DNA of 64,000 bases from Zooshikella sp050749885 (GTDB lineage Bacteria; Pseudomonadota; Gammaproteobacteria; Pseudomonadales; Zooshikellaceae), in contig NZ_JBOIUB010000001.1 of assembly GCF_050749885.1 (NCBI RefSeq), positions 124,001-188,000 on the forward strand, read 5' to 3'. Below the pieces are notes generated by a model. The model was not told the DNA's origin and did not search any database. It worked only from the letters and a program-made list of their open reading frames with translations. Shown here piece after piece: positions 33,845 through 43,029 of the stretch. How positions within the stretch are numbered: position 1 is the stretch's first letter; each line of letters begins with the position of its first letter. A program made the position numbers and the translations under genes.

Positions 33845-35224
33845 TTAAGTGACAGCAATATAGCCCATTAACCCAGTTTTCATATGATCAATGACATGAC
33901 AGTGAAACATCCAGCGGCCGGGGTTATCCGCTACAAAGGCAATCTGTGCACTTTCGTTTTTACCGAGTAAAACCGTATCTGTTTGATAAGGGATTATTTT
34001 TCGTTTATCAGACTTCAGTACAGTGAAGCTATGCCCATGCAGGTGAATAGGGTGGTGGTATTGGGTAATGTTTTTCAGTGTAAAAATGTAACTTTTGCCT
34101 CGTTTCAGGGTGGCTAATGGGGCAGGAATGTTATCTGCACTCATGCCTTCCCAAGCACGTTTATTAATCATCCAGAAAGTATGTTTTCCCTTCTTTTGCT
34201 GGGCTGTTGGTGTGAGAGCGCCTGCCCACTCAAAAACAAAGCTTATTTTTTCCGCATTTTCTACATCAGGCTGAGGAATGGGGTTCATTGGTAGTGATGT
34301 TACCTTTTGTTGATCGGCGTGAAGCTGTTGATTTTTTGTGGTGACAACAGATTCCAGGCTAAGGAGTGGATAGTGCTCTCCATGCCATACTTGCCAAGTG
34401 GTACCTTTACTGGGTGCGATAAATCCTAAGTCTAGTCGCATACCAGGTCCCATAGCATGTTCCGTAAGAAGGCGAGGGGTTGCTAATGGGCAACCGTCAA
34501 TGGCCAGAATGTATGCTTGAGCATTAGGAATATGCAGTCGGTAGGTGAGTGTATTGTCAGCATTCAGCAGGCGCAGCCGTATCCACTCACCAGCAGGTAT
34601 TTTAAGCGTAGGTTGATGTAAACCATTGACCGTGGGCCAGCGGCCTGGTGTCCCCATGCGGGCAGCATAGCGAGGAATGGATAAGCGTTTAATTTGCCCT
34701 TTTTTATCAATGTGCCAGTTTTTCAACAGACAGGTGATGTCTTCTACAAATGGTTGGGCCTGTCGTTCATGAACGATTAATGCACCTACTAAGCCACGAC
34801 CCAGCTGCTCCGTGCTGTTCATGTGTGGGTGGTACCAAAATGTACCGGCATCTGGTGGCGTAAATTCATAAATAAAGCTGCCACCAGAAGGAATAGGTGG
34901 TTGACTGAGAAAAGGGACACCATCCATGGCAATGGGTATGCGCAGACCATGCCAGTGAATGGTCGTGGGTTCATTTAACTTGTTAATAAACTTAATACGA
35001 ATAGGTTGGCCTTGTTGAGCATGAAGCACAGGGGCGGGGAATTGGCCGTTAAATCCCAAGGCAGCAGTTGGTGCTTCGGTAATGAGGTCAATCTCCGCAG
35101 GTTCAGCCGTCAATACATAGTCATAGGCAGGTGAGGTGTCATCAGCCCAGACTCGAAAGGAAAATTGGCACATCAAGGTGGAGGCCATTGCAGACTGGAT
35201 AAATTGGCGACGGGATATAGACAT
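33845..35224 (-). CDS. Tat-exported multicopper oxidase
   Basis: A three-cupredoxin-domain multicopper oxidase (CueO/CopA/laccase superfamily) that would oxidise substrates such as Cu(I) or phenolics with reduction of O2. A Tat signal (SRRQFIQSA) implies folded export. Copper motifs: His90-Trp-His92-Gly, His132-Pro-His134, His391-Pro-Ile-His394-Leu-His396, and His441-Cys442-His443 with His447. The axial type-1 position is Leu452, not the Met found in CueO. No Met-rich copper-binding insert is visible. ATG 35224 is preferred to 35233, because AGGA is spaced 9 nt from it and touches the earlier one. The substrate is undetermined. Confidence 0.9.
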   Translation of the reverse strand: MSISRRQFIQSAMASTLMCQFSFRVWADDTSPAYDYVLTAEPAEIDLITEAPTAALGFNGQFPAPVLHAQQGQPIRIKFINKLNEPTTIHWHGLRIPIAMDGVPFLSQPPIPSGGSFIYEFTPPDAGTFWYHPHMNSTEQLGRGLVGALIVHERQAQPFVEDITCLLKNWHIDKKGQIKRLSIPRYAARMGTPGRWPTVNGLHQPTLKIPAGEWIRLRLLNADNTLTYRLHIPNAQAYILAIDGCPLATPRLLTEHAMGPGMRLDLGFIAPSKGTTWQVWHGEHYPLLSLESVVTTKNQQLHADQQKVTSLPMNPIPQPDVENAEKISFVFEWAGALTPTAQQKKGKHTFWMINKRAWEGMSADNIPAPLATLKRGKSYIFTLKNITQYHHPIHLHGHSFTVLKSDKRKIIPYQTDTVLLGKNESAQIAFVADNPGRWMFHCHVIDHMKTGLMGYIAVT

Positions 35225-35241
35225 CGAAAACATTCCTAATA

Positions 35242-35275
35242 CAGGACGTCTTTAGGAGCAGGACGTTTTTAGGAG
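35242..35275. repeat. tandem 17-bp direct repeat in the oxidase leader
   Basis: CAGGACGTCTTTAGGAG is followed immediately by CAGGACGTTTTTAGGAG, one mismatch in 17. The pair begins 17 bp upstream of the multicopper oxidase ATG (minus strand), within the expected 5' leader or operator zone. Confidence 0.8.
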
Positions 35276-35338
35276 ATAGGTGGACTATGGAAACATAGTG
35301 TGTGGATTAGTAAATAGTATTGAAAAACAATCTCAATC

Positions 35339-35860
35339 TCAAACAGCAACTTTCATCATTAAGCGGCGCATGGCATGAATACCTGAGTTCATATCCAGCA
35401 TACTCATGGGGGTGGTGTTGATATCTTGAATAATACGAAGGAGAGTTTGCTCACCAATTAAGGGTTGTTCTTCTAGGAAGCCAGCTAGCATATGTACAAG
35501 ATCATTCATCGAACCAAGCACCCGTCGGCTACAGGTTTTAGTAAAGGTGCACTTTTCAGTCTGTTGGAAATAATTTGTCAGAGTAACTGAGTTGAATCCT
35601 TCAAATAAAAGGTTTTGCTTTAAGCTGTCTTTGAAAGCCGTGGTGATGTTTCGAACGGTTTGTTTCTTAATATTCAAGAGTGCATGGCTGTATAGCGTGG
35701 TTTCATGAGTAAAGAATAAACTGTAACTGCCACGAATAGAGACAATATTACAATACCACGCGCCTAAATATCCTTGTGTTTGTGGTGGTGCAATATCACT
35801 GGTTGTCAGCCCGGCGGCTTTGATGACCTTTTGCGTACAACGTAAAACCAACATAGGCAT
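35339..35860 (-). CDS. DUF6933-like hypothetical protein
   Basis: The 173-residue protein begins MPMLVLRCTQKVIKAAG and continues LGAWYCNIVSIRGSYSLFFTHETTLYSHALLNIKK, the pattern I associate with DUF6933 proteins (an LRCT(Q/K)K start, a GxWYxN motif, then a strand-rich segment). The rest is helical. No signal peptide or membrane segment. Function unknown for the family. It reads toward the multicopper oxidase, 115 bp away, and is divergent from the thiamine riboswitch and thiBPQ operon. Confidence 0.68.
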   Translation of the reverse strand: MPMLVLRCTQKVIKAAGLTTSDIAPPQTQGYLGAWYCNIVSIRGSYSLFFTHETTLYSHALLNIKKQTVRNITTAFKDSLKQNLLFEGFNSVTLTNYFQQTEKCTFTKTCSRRVLGSMNDLVHMLAGFLEEQPLIGEQTLLRIIQDINTTPMSMLDMNSGIHAMRRLMMKVAV

Positions 35861-36000
35861 TAACTAGGTGTTGTGAGTAATGTAAAGAAAGTGTAATAGA
35901 TCTTCTTCTGAATACATTAAGCCTAGCAGTGATTAATGTGCTTGGCGTTAGTAGAACGGGGCTTGGTTACATAAACACTAACGGTATACAATACGACCGA

Positions 36001-36104
36001 ACTCATCGGGGTGCAAATCTGTGGTTGTTTATTTTGAATAATCACGTTCGCTGAGAAATACCCGTAGAACCTGATCCAGTTAATACTGGCGTAGGAAGTT
36101 GAGT
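36001..36104 (+). promoter_or_regulatory. TPP (THI-box) riboswitch
   Basis: The thi-box elements are present in order: CGGGGTGC (36007-36014), CTGAGA (36051-36056) followed by TACCC, GAACCTGATCCAG (36068-36080), TTAATACTGGCGTAGGAA (36080-36097). The terminal P1 helix pairs ACTCA (36001-36005) with TGAGT (36100-36104). The segment between ~36015 and ~36045 is the variable P3 arm. It lies ~180 bp upstream of thiB and should reduce thiBPQ expression when thiamine pyrophosphate is abundant. No intrinsic terminator was found between it and thiB; a hairpin with GTCAC/GTGAC (36241-36253) just before the start codons suggests translational control. Confidence 0.95.
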
Positions 36105-36284
36105 GCTGTCCCGAAGATGCGCTTCTATATGGCATATTGGCAGTCTCTCCAGCCTACCCTCTGAGCAACCAGATAAAGTTAATCGTTTTCGCTAAAAATC
36201 ATATTAATTAGTGCTTTTTACCCGTAAGAAGGCTATCGCAGTCACTTTGTGACAGCCGCGAAGAAGAGGATGGGGAATATTTTG

Positions 36285-37352
36285 ATGTTGTCGATCAAGC
36301 ATCTGTTTATGACGGTTGTGCATGCACTGCGTTTAAAGAAAAGATCCAAGATTTTAATACCTAGGCTTTTGGTTTTATGCTTAATAGCACCTGTACTCGC
36401 TGGCGCGACTGAACCACCGCAGCCACTTACATTGACAGTGTTTACCTATGAGTCATTTATCAGTGAGTGGGGGCCAGGTCCTAAATTAAAAGCAGCCTTT
36501 GAAGAACAGTGTCAATGTACATTAAATTGGTTAAGTAGCACTGATGGGGTTGGGCTGCTCAACCGACTCCGTTTGGAAGGTGAACACTTACCCGCGGATA
36601 TTGTTTTAGGCCTTGATCAGCATTTGCTTGTGGCAGCCAAAAAACTCAAATTGTTTGCGCCTCATCAGCAGTCATTACCACCACTCACATTACCTGAGCC
36701 TTGGCAGGATAAGGTATTTGTACCTTATGACTATGGTTACTTTGCATTTATTTATGACTCCCGTAAGTTAAAGAATCCACCTCAATCGTTAGCCTCGTTG
36801 GTAAAACGACAAGACATCCAGGTTATTTACCAGGACCCTCGGACCAGTACACCTGGACAGGGTTTATTGCTATGGATGCAGCAGGTGTTTGGTGATCAAA
36901 CCGCTCAAGCCTGGCAGCAGTTAGCAACACATACGGTAACAGTCACCAAAGGTTGGAGTGAGGCTTACGGCATGTTTTTAAAGGGTGAAGCTGATATGGT
37001 GCTGAGCTATACCACATCACCCGCTTACCACCAGGAAGTGGATAAGGTGACTCATTATCAAGCGGCTGCGTTTAATGAAGGTCATACTTTACAAGTTGAA
37101 GTGGCGGCTCAGTTGGCTCAAAGCAAACACCCTAAATTGGCACGTCAATTTCTTACCTTCTTGCTCACGCCCAATGCTCAACGCATTATTGCTACCCATA
37201 ACTGGATGTTGCCAGTTCGGGCTATTAAACAGTTACCTCCAGCTTTTGGGCAGCTGATTACGCCACGTAAGTCTTTGGAAATGCCTCTGGATGTGATAGC
37301 TAAACAACGTCAGCAATGGATTCGTCAGTGGCGTCGAGCAGTCAGTCAGTGA
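36285..37352 (+). CDS. thiB: thiamine ABC transporter substrate-binding protein ThiB
   Basis: Periplasmic receptor for thiamine and its phosphates. After a hydrophobic export segment (about residues 25-42, IPRLLVLCLIAPVLAGA), the mature protein begins LTVFTYESFISEWGPGPKLKAAFE, the ThiB start. Also present are DIVLGLDQHLL, VPYDYGYFAFIYD and the substrate-pocket region KGWSEAYGMFLKGEADMVLSYTTSPAYH. Starts at GTG 36249, ATG 36270 and ATG 36285 are in frame; GGGGA is spaced 8 nt from 36285, so that is used. It is preceded by the TPP riboswitch and followed by thiP. Confidence 0.94.
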   Translation: MLSIKHLFMTVVHALRLKKRSKILIPRLLVLCLIAPVLAGATEPPQPLTLTVFTYESFISEWGPGPKLKAAFEEQCQCTLNWLSSTDGVGLLNRLRLEGEHLPADIVLGLDQHLLVAAKKLKLFAPHQQSLPPLTLPEPWQDKVFVPYDYGYFAFIYDSRKLKNPPQSLASLVKRQDIQVIYQDPRTSTPGQGLLLWMQQVFGDQTAQAWQQLATHTVTVTKGWSEAYGMFLKGEADMVLSYTTSPAYHQEVDKVTHYQAAAFNEGHTLQVEVAAQLAQSKHPKLARQFLTFLLTPNAQRIIATHNWMLPVRAIKQLPPAFGQLITPRKSLEMPLDVIAKQRQQWIRQWRRAVSQ

Positions 37353-38914
37353 GTCGTTTATTAAAATATACTCCTGGTGTCATTGCCACAGGCTGTGTTT
37401 GGCTAGGTTTAAGCTGGGGATTGTTTAATGTTATCAAGTATGCCTTTACGGATGTCGAGTGGGTAATACTGGATGATCCCTGGTTACAGCAAGTATTACT
37501 GTTTTCAATTAAGCAAGCTGGACTGTCTGCACTACTGAGTGTGGGAGGGGCAGTGCTTTTTTCGTTAGCCATTGCTCGCAGAGTATTTTGGGGGCGTCAG
37601 TGGTTAATGGCATTGTTGCAGGTTTGTTTTGCGCTACCTGTTATTGTGGTGATTTTAGGAATAGTCCAAGTCTATGGGCGCAGTGGCTGGTTGAATCATT
37701 TATTAGGCACAGAGTTTTCCATTTATGGTTTAGCTGGCATTTTGCTATGTCATGTATTTTTTAATTTACCTCTGGCAACACGAGTACTTGTTTCGCACCT
37801 AGAGGCTATTCCTGATAGCTACTATGCGCAGGCAGCACAGATGCAGCTCAGTGGTTGGTGGCGATGGCGATGGCTGGAGTGGCCTTTGATTCGAACACAA
37901 GTGGTTGGTTTGAGTCTGCTGGTATTTTTGTTGTGCTTTAATAGTTTCACTATTGTTCTGGCGTTGGGTGGTGGACCAAAGTCCACAACATTGGAAGTCG
38001 CTATTTATCAAGCATTACGTTATGAGTTTGATTTACCACAGGCAGGCATTCTGGCGTTATTACAGTTAGCACTCGCCATTATTATTGCGGTATTTGCGAC
38101 TCGATTGATGCCAGCGTCTACCACCACTGCACCGGTTAGTGTTCATCGGTCTCAAGAAGCCTTGTGGCTTTCAGCCAGTAAGTTATGGGTTGCTATTCGC
38201 GGGTTTGGATTGATCTTTTGCCTGTTGCCATTACTGGCGATTGTATGGGGGGCATGGTCTGGTCTTGCCGCATGGCCTTGGTCTTCGACACTTGGGGAGG
38301 CGACACTTAACTCACTACTGATCGGCTTTTGTTCATCATTGTTAGCCTGTTTATTAAGTATAGCGATGTTGCACTTTCGACAGCATTTGCGCTATCGCTG
38401 TGTAGATCGATGGTTGGAGCAAACTGCGGTTGCTGCACTTTACCTACCACCTGTCGTGTTAGCCACAGGATGGTTTATTGGCATATTGGCATGGCCGAGA
38501 GCCGATTATTGGAGCTATGTTTTGATTGTGATGGCGAATGCTTTAATGGCTTTGCCTTTTACCTTTCGCTTAATCGCTTCCGCTTTTCAACACTGCTATG
38601 ACTACTATGGACCACTTGCTCAGAGCTTGGGTCTGCATCGTTGGGCTTGGTGGCGCTGGTTTGTGCTACCCATGATTAATAAACCACTGGCTCAGTCATT
38701 AGCGTTGGCCTGGATTTTATCATTGGGCGATATGGGGGTGGCGGTGCTGGTTGGTGCCGCTGACTTTAATACGTTGCCATTGACCATTTATCGCTTATTA
38801 GGAAGTTATCAGTTAGCCTCTGCAATGGCGGTAGCTGTTTGGCTGTTGGCTTGTTGCGGGTTATGTTATGGGCTGGTCTACTTAATGTTGGGGAGAAAGC
38901 GTGCTAGCAGTTGA
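37316..38914 (+). CDS. thiP: thiamine ABC transporter permease ThiP
   Basis: Fused double permease with about 12 transmembrane segments. The two halves each contain an EAA-type coupling loop (ATRVLVSHLEAIPDSYYAQAAQMQLSGW and the LAQSLGLHRWAWWRW region). Length 532 is normal for ThiP. ATG 37316 overlaps thiB by 37 bp; GTG 37349 (MSRLLKYTPGV) overlaps by only 4 bp (GTGA) and is a real alternative. Neither has a strong ribosome site, fitting translational coupling to thiB. Confidence 0.94.
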   Translation: MDSSVASSSQSVSRLLKYTPGVIATGCVWLGLSWGLFNVIKYAFTDVEWVILDDPWLQQVLLFSIKQAGLSALLSVGGAVLFSLAIARRVFWGRQWLMALLQVCFALPVIVVILGIVQVYGRSGWLNHLLGTEFSIYGLAGILLCHVFFNLPLATRVLVSHLEAIPDSYYAQAAQMQLSGWWRWRWLEWPLIRTQVVGLSLLVFLLCFNSFTIVLALGGGPKSTTLEVAIYQALRYEFDLPQAGILALLQLALAIIIAVFATRLMPASTTTAPVSVHRSQEALWLSASKLWVAIRGFGLIFCLLPLLAIVWGAWSGLAAWPWSSTLGEATLNSLLIGFCSSLLACLLSIAMLHFRQHLRYRCVDRWLEQTAVAALYLPPVVLATGWFIGILAWPRADYWSYVLIVMANALMALPFTFRLIASAFQHCYDYYGPLAQSLGLHRWAWWRWFVLPMINKPLAQSLALAWILSLGDMGVAVLVGAADFNTLPLTIYRLLGSYQLASAMAVAVWLLACCGLCYGLVYLMLGRKRASS

Positions 38915-39566
38915 AGCATTAACCATTAAACGAAATCAGCAGGTTATGTGTTATTCAGCACAGCTGCAACCAGGCCAGTTTTGTGCACTGACAGGGGCCA
39001 GTGGGGTAGGTAAAAGTACCTTATTAGAGGCCATCACGGGTTTGCTTCCAGTCACATCAGGTCAGCTATTTTGGCAGGGGGAGCGTTTTGATCAGTCTGC
39101 ACCTGGGCAGCGACCTGTGACGATGCTATTTCAGCAACAGAACCTCATAGAACACTTAGATGTATTGACCAACATTGCACTTGGTGTATCACCATCAGCT
39201 AAATTAACGGTTCAGCAACAGCAAACGTTACAACAAATTACCGAGCGACTTGCCATTACCGAGCTGCTGGCATGTTCACCACTGTCTTTATCAGGAGGGC
39301 AGCGACAGCGTGTGGCTCTAGCGCGCTGCTTGTTAAGGCAAAAGCCATTGTTATTACTTGATGAACCTTTTAGTGCTCTGGATCCAAACCTTCGTCATGA
39401 GTGTTTACAGTTAACCCATGATTTACAGCAGCAGTTTGGCTTAACGGTTTTACTGGTGACTCACTTTCCTGAAGAAGTTGCTTCTATTGCTGATTGCTAT
39501 TGGCATATCAGTGAAGGAGGGCACATTGATGTGATGTCTCAAACAGTTCATCAAGCAACAAATTAG
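38901..39566 (+). CDS. thiQ: thiamine ABC transporter ATP-binding protein ThiQ
   Basis: ATPase of the thiamine uptake system. It shows Walker A GASGVGKST, the Q-loop (MLFQQQNL), ABC signature LSGGQRQRVALARCLL, Walker B LLLLDEPF and the switch His in LLVTHFPEE. Length 221 is typical of this short family. The start is a GTG with GGGGAGA (38890-38896) upstream; it overlaps thiP by 14 bp. It completes thiBPQ, a high-affinity importer whose riboswitch control fits salvage of external thiamine. Confidence 0.95.
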   Translation: MLAVEALTIKRNQQVMCYSAQLQPGQFCALTGASGVGKSTLLEAITGLLPVTSGQLFWQGERFDQSAPGQRPVTMLFQQQNLIEHLDVLTNIALGVSPSAKLTVQQQQTLQQITERLAITELLACSPLSLSGGQRQRVALARCLLRQKPLLLLDEPFSALDPNLRHECLQLTHDLQQQFGLTVLLVTHFPEEVASIADCYWHISEGGHIDVMSQTVHQATN

Positions 39567-39580
39567 ATCTGGTGTAATCA

Positions 39581-41839
39581 ATGGTTGATCGTGATGTGAG
39601 CACTGTAGATATAACCTTAATTGATGTACTTAATCGGGCGTGTAAGCAAGCTACTGAGACAAAACATCGCGCTTTAGTTGTCGTTAGTGGAACTCATCAG
39701 TGGGCAACTCTGCAACAGCAAACTTTGATTTCTTATCTTTCAACACTGCAACAAGCGAAAACCTCGTCTTATCCTTTCTTATGGTTAACTGATCCAGGGC
39801 TTGATACTCGAGCGACTAAACCTCGCCAAATAAACCAATGGCTGGGACGTGAAGTTCAGTGGGTGGTGATGGACAGTTTTGTTGGTTTTCACCCAGATAG
39901 CTTTGGCGCTGCAACAGGACTGATTCCCGCAGGAGGGGCACTGGTTTGGATCATTCCAGAGTTAGCTCATTGGCCTGCGTATAATGACCCTGAATATCAG
40001 CAGTTTATTCCTCAAGGCTTGACTCCTCGCCGGCTGTTTCTGCAACGCTTGCGGGATTGCTTGCATGGATTTTCCAATCACTGGCTTTTGACCGAAAAAG
40101 GGTTAATACACCAGCCTGAACTATATTCTGCAGCGATAAACAACGAGTGTTTATCAACACTTTGTGGCAAAACTTATGCTAATGCTGAGCAACAGCGTGT
40201 GGTTCAAGAAGTGATTGACCTTGTTGATAAGCGTAAAGCACAACCTATCGTGCTGACCGCAGATCGAGGTCGAGGGAAGTCTGCCGCTTTAGGTTTAGCC
40301 GTAGGGCAATTACTGCGACAAAGTCCTACAACGAGTAAAGACTCTCTGTCACTTTTAGCAACCGCTCCACGGAAGCAGGCGCTTGCTAAACTTTGGCAGC
40401 ATGCCAGTGAGGCGCTGCAAAATGATCAGCAACATCAGTCTGAAGGTATTGCTTTAGGTACCGTTGGCCAGCGACTAACGAGCCCATCAGGCCAGTTATG
40501 CTTTTTATCGCCACAGGATATTCTACAAGAACGTCCAGATGTGGATTTATTATTGATTGATGAAGCTGCCATGATACCTGTGCCTATCTTAACCAGGTTA
40601 GTTATGGCTTACCCTAAATGTGTTTTGGCCAGTACAGTACATGGTTATGAGGGTACGGGGCGTGGTTTTGCTGTGCGTTTCCACCGTTTTCTTCTGCAGC
40701 ATTTTTCTCGTTTTCAGCAACTAACCCTTGAAGAACCAGTTCGTTGGGCTGTAGGTGATCCTTTGGAAGCATTCAGCTATCAAGCCTTATTATTGGGGGC
40801 TAATCCTGCTGAAGTAAAGCCTCCCAGGCATTTGCAGCCTGAGCAGTTAACGCTTACCTGGCTAGATGCTGAAGACCTTATCGCCAATGAACACCGACTG
40901 AACCAGCTATTTGCGTTGTTGGTCTTGGCTCACTATCAAACTAAACCCAGTGATTTGCGCCAATTACTGGATGATCCAAGTGGTCGTTTGTTGGTGGCTG
41001 AATGGCAAGGGCAGGTCATTGGTACATTATGGGCTGTCGAAGAGCCGCCTTTGCCAGAATCGCTACGGGAATCAGTTTGGCTGGGCATGCGTCGTTTAAA
41101 AGGTCAGCTTTTACCACAAACATTAACGTATCATGGCGGCGATAAACAGGCTGGATGTTTTGCCTATCTTCGCGTTATGCGTATAGCCGTTCACCCAGAC
41201 TGGCAGCGCTTAGGTGTAGGTCAACAGCTTGTAGAAAAAACACATCAATATGCTCAACAAGCCAGGTTTGACTTTATCGGAACCAGTTTTGGGCTTACAG
41301 GGGATGTGCTGGCGTTCTGGTTACGGTGTGGGTTGTCTCCTGTCCGCTGGGGGCTAAGCGCTGATGCAGCCAGTGGTGTTTTTTCGGCAGTGATGTTACG
41401 GCCACTCAATGATCAGGCTAAGTCGTCTTGCGTCATCTGGCAGCAGGAGCATGTGCTGTCATTACGCTATTGGTTAACCGCTCAACATGTGTCCTTTCGT
41501 ACTATGGGCTGTGAAGTTATTTTGCCATGGGTAAGTGCGTGTTGGGATCAGGGGCTTTCTAATCACATCACTGCCAGAGACTGGCAGTTGATTTCAGGGT
41601 TTATCCAAGGACAGCGAGGGTTGCAGTTAACATTACCTGCCATAGCCAATGCGTTGGCATATTGGCTGGCTAATACACAAAGCTATCAACAACTGACCCC
41701 GCACTATTGGGAGGCTTTAATACGCTTAGCCTGGTTACAGGAAACTGAAAGACAGGTTGCGTGTAAACTAAAGTTTAATGGCCAAAAAAATCTGTGTGCA
41801 GAATTAAGACAAGTGATGCAAAATCTTGTGCATCAATAA
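39581..41839 (+). CDS. tmcA: tRNA(Met) cytidine acetyltransferase TmcA
   Basis: TmcA makes N4-acetylcytidine at the wobble base of elongator tRNA-Met, using acetyl-CoA and ATP/GTP. The 752-residue protein has an N-terminal DUF1726-type domain (about 1-190), a RecD-like helicase/ATPase module with Walker A TADRGRGKSAALG (about 227) and Walker B LLIDEAAMIP, a GNAT domain with RIAVHPDWQRLGVGQQLV (about 530-545), and a C-terminal tRNA-binding tail. It starts 14 bp after thiQ and so may share the riboswitch-controlled transcript, though function gives no reason for it. Confidence 0.93.
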   Translation: MVDRDVSTVDITLIDVLNRACKQATETKHRALVVVSGTHQWATLQQQTLISYLSTLQQAKTSSYPFLWLTDPGLDTRATKPRQINQWLGREVQWVVMDSFVGFHPDSFGAATGLIPAGGALVWIIPELAHWPAYNDPEYQQFIPQGLTPRRLFLQRLRDCLHGFSNHWLLTEKGLIHQPELYSAAINNECLSTLCGKTYANAEQQRVVQEVIDLVDKRKAQPIVLTADRGRGKSAALGLAVGQLLRQSPTTSKDSLSLLATAPRKQALAKLWQHASEALQNDQQHQSEGIALGTVGQRLTSPSGQLCFLSPQDILQERPDVDLLLIDEAAMIPVPILTRLVMAYPKCVLASTVHGYEGTGRGFAVRFHRFLLQHFSRFQQLTLEEPVRWAVGDPLEAFSYQALLLGANPAEVKPPRHLQPEQLTLTWLDAEDLIANEHRLNQLFALLVLAHYQTKPSDLRQLLDDPSGRLLVAEWQGQVIGTLWAVEEPPLPESLRESVWLGMRRLKGQLLPQTLTYHGGDKQAGCFAYLRVMRIAVHPDWQRLGVGQQLVEKTHQYAQQARFDFIGTSFGLTGDVLAFWLRCGLSPVRWGLSADAASGVFSAVMLRPLNDQAKSSCVIWQQEHVLSLRYWLTAQHVSFRTMGCEVILPWVSACWDQGLSNHITARDWQLISGFIQGQRGLQLTLPAIANALAYWLANTQSYQQLTPHYWEALIRLAWLQETERQVACKLKFNGQKNLCAELRQVMQNLVHQ

Positions 41840-42391
41840 CACCTCATGGATAAATGCAATACATGTGTCGCACTCACAACAAAGAACAGACAACAGAGAA
41901 CTTGGTGAGAACGGATATTGTTTAAGGCATGACTACCCCTTTATTTTAGTGCTTAGCCTGATATGCTAAGGTATCATTTCTTGAAAGAATAATGCTTTAT
42001 ATTAAATAGGCTATTTATTCACTGTCTGGTCAGATAGTGGAGACCTAATAAGAAAGCATGTGATGTTTGATATGACATGTGATTTGATATGAAGAGTACC
42101 AATAAATGCTCAACCATTAACCTTTTAAGTTATTTTAAGGTAATGTTTCGTCGCTATCTTAATAAGATCGACTTAGCACCAATGAGCAAGAGTTAAACGT
42201 AAAGGTGTATTTTCATTAAATTGGCACCACTTGACTGTTATAGCTCTTTGACTGTAGAGCCTATCTTGTATTAATTAAGGGTAGGTTTCTCAAATGTTGC
42301 GGTTATTGCGAGTTCTTTTGCTTCGTCTTACATTGGCACATGACCGTTGCAATAGGATACAGAGCTGATTACAAACTAAGGAAACTCAACA
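41840..42391. other. 550-bp intergenic region
   Basis: No supported ORF. Two small inverted repeats are visible: CTTAGC/GCTAAG around CTGATAT (41954-41972) and a 20-bp palindrome CACTGTCTGGTCAGATAGTG (42020-42039, with one G-T wobble pair). Neither has a T tract, so they are not obvious terminators for tmcA; the second could be an operator. AAGGAA before 42392 is the ribosome site of the next gene. Confidence 0.45.
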
Positions 42392-42949
42392 ATGATCTTC
42401 ACCACCGAGCGCTTGCGACTGCGGGAGTTGACAGAAGACGATGCCCAATCCTTTTACCAGTTGTTAGCTGACCCTGAGGTGATGGCCTATTCTCCTTCAG
42501 GCCCTTTGAGTTTAGAGCAAGCAACGAAGCTGCTTACTGAATACCAGGTTATGTATAAAAACTATGGCTTTGGCCGGTGGGCTGTGGAAACAAAATCGAA
42601 TAATACGTTTATTGGCTATAGTGGCTTGGCTCCTCTGGCGGTGTGTGGAAAATCAACCATTGAGCTGATATTTCGCTTACAACGAAATGCATGGGGACAA
42701 GGGTATGGTTTTGAAGCCGCTAAAGCTGCAGTGTACCTGGCTTTTACCCGTTTTCGCTTACCTTCCATTGTGACGCTGGTTGAAACCGATAACGAAGCCG
42801 CTAAAGCGATAGTGGCTAAGTTGGGTATGCAATCGGGTGATACGATTAACCGCTGGGGTAAAGAGGTGACATGCTATTGGTTAAAATCATTACCTGATTG
42901 TTGTCAAGGAATGGAAGAGGTGTTCCTGGCCAAAGAACACTCCAGCTAA
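42392..42949 (+). CDS. GNAT family N-acetyltransferase (RimJ/RimL type)
   Basis: Transfers an acetyl group from acetyl-CoA to an amine, probably a protein N-terminus or small molecule. The start FTTERLRLRELTEDDAQSFYQLLADPEVMAY is classic for RimJ/RimL-type GNATs. AWGQGYGFEAAKAAVYLAF is the acetyl-CoA pyrophosphate-binding loop and helix, and VETDNEAAKAIVAKLGM is the C-terminal motif. Length 185 is typical. Monocistronic by spacing. Substrate cannot be predicted. Confidence 0.88.
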   Translation: MIFTTERLRLRELTEDDAQSFYQLLADPEVMAYSPSGPLSLEQATKLLTEYQVMYKNYGFGRWAVETKSNNTFIGYSGLAPLAVCGKSTIELIFRLQRNAWGQGYGFEAAKAAVYLAFTRFRLPSIVTLVETDNEAAKAIVAKLGMQSGDTINRWGKEVTCYWLKSLPDCCQGMEEVFLAKEHSS

Positions 42950-43029
42950 GGTAAAAATAAAAAGTTAAGGAAAATACACAATCAATGCTAGCATTGGTTT
43001 TGCCATTATTTTTTTAAGGTAAACCAGTG

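Noticed and set aside
35923..36135. 70-codon minus-strand ORF covering the riboswitch
   Set aside because: It coincides with the conserved TPP aptamer on the other strand, so the open frame reflects RNA conservation, not coding.
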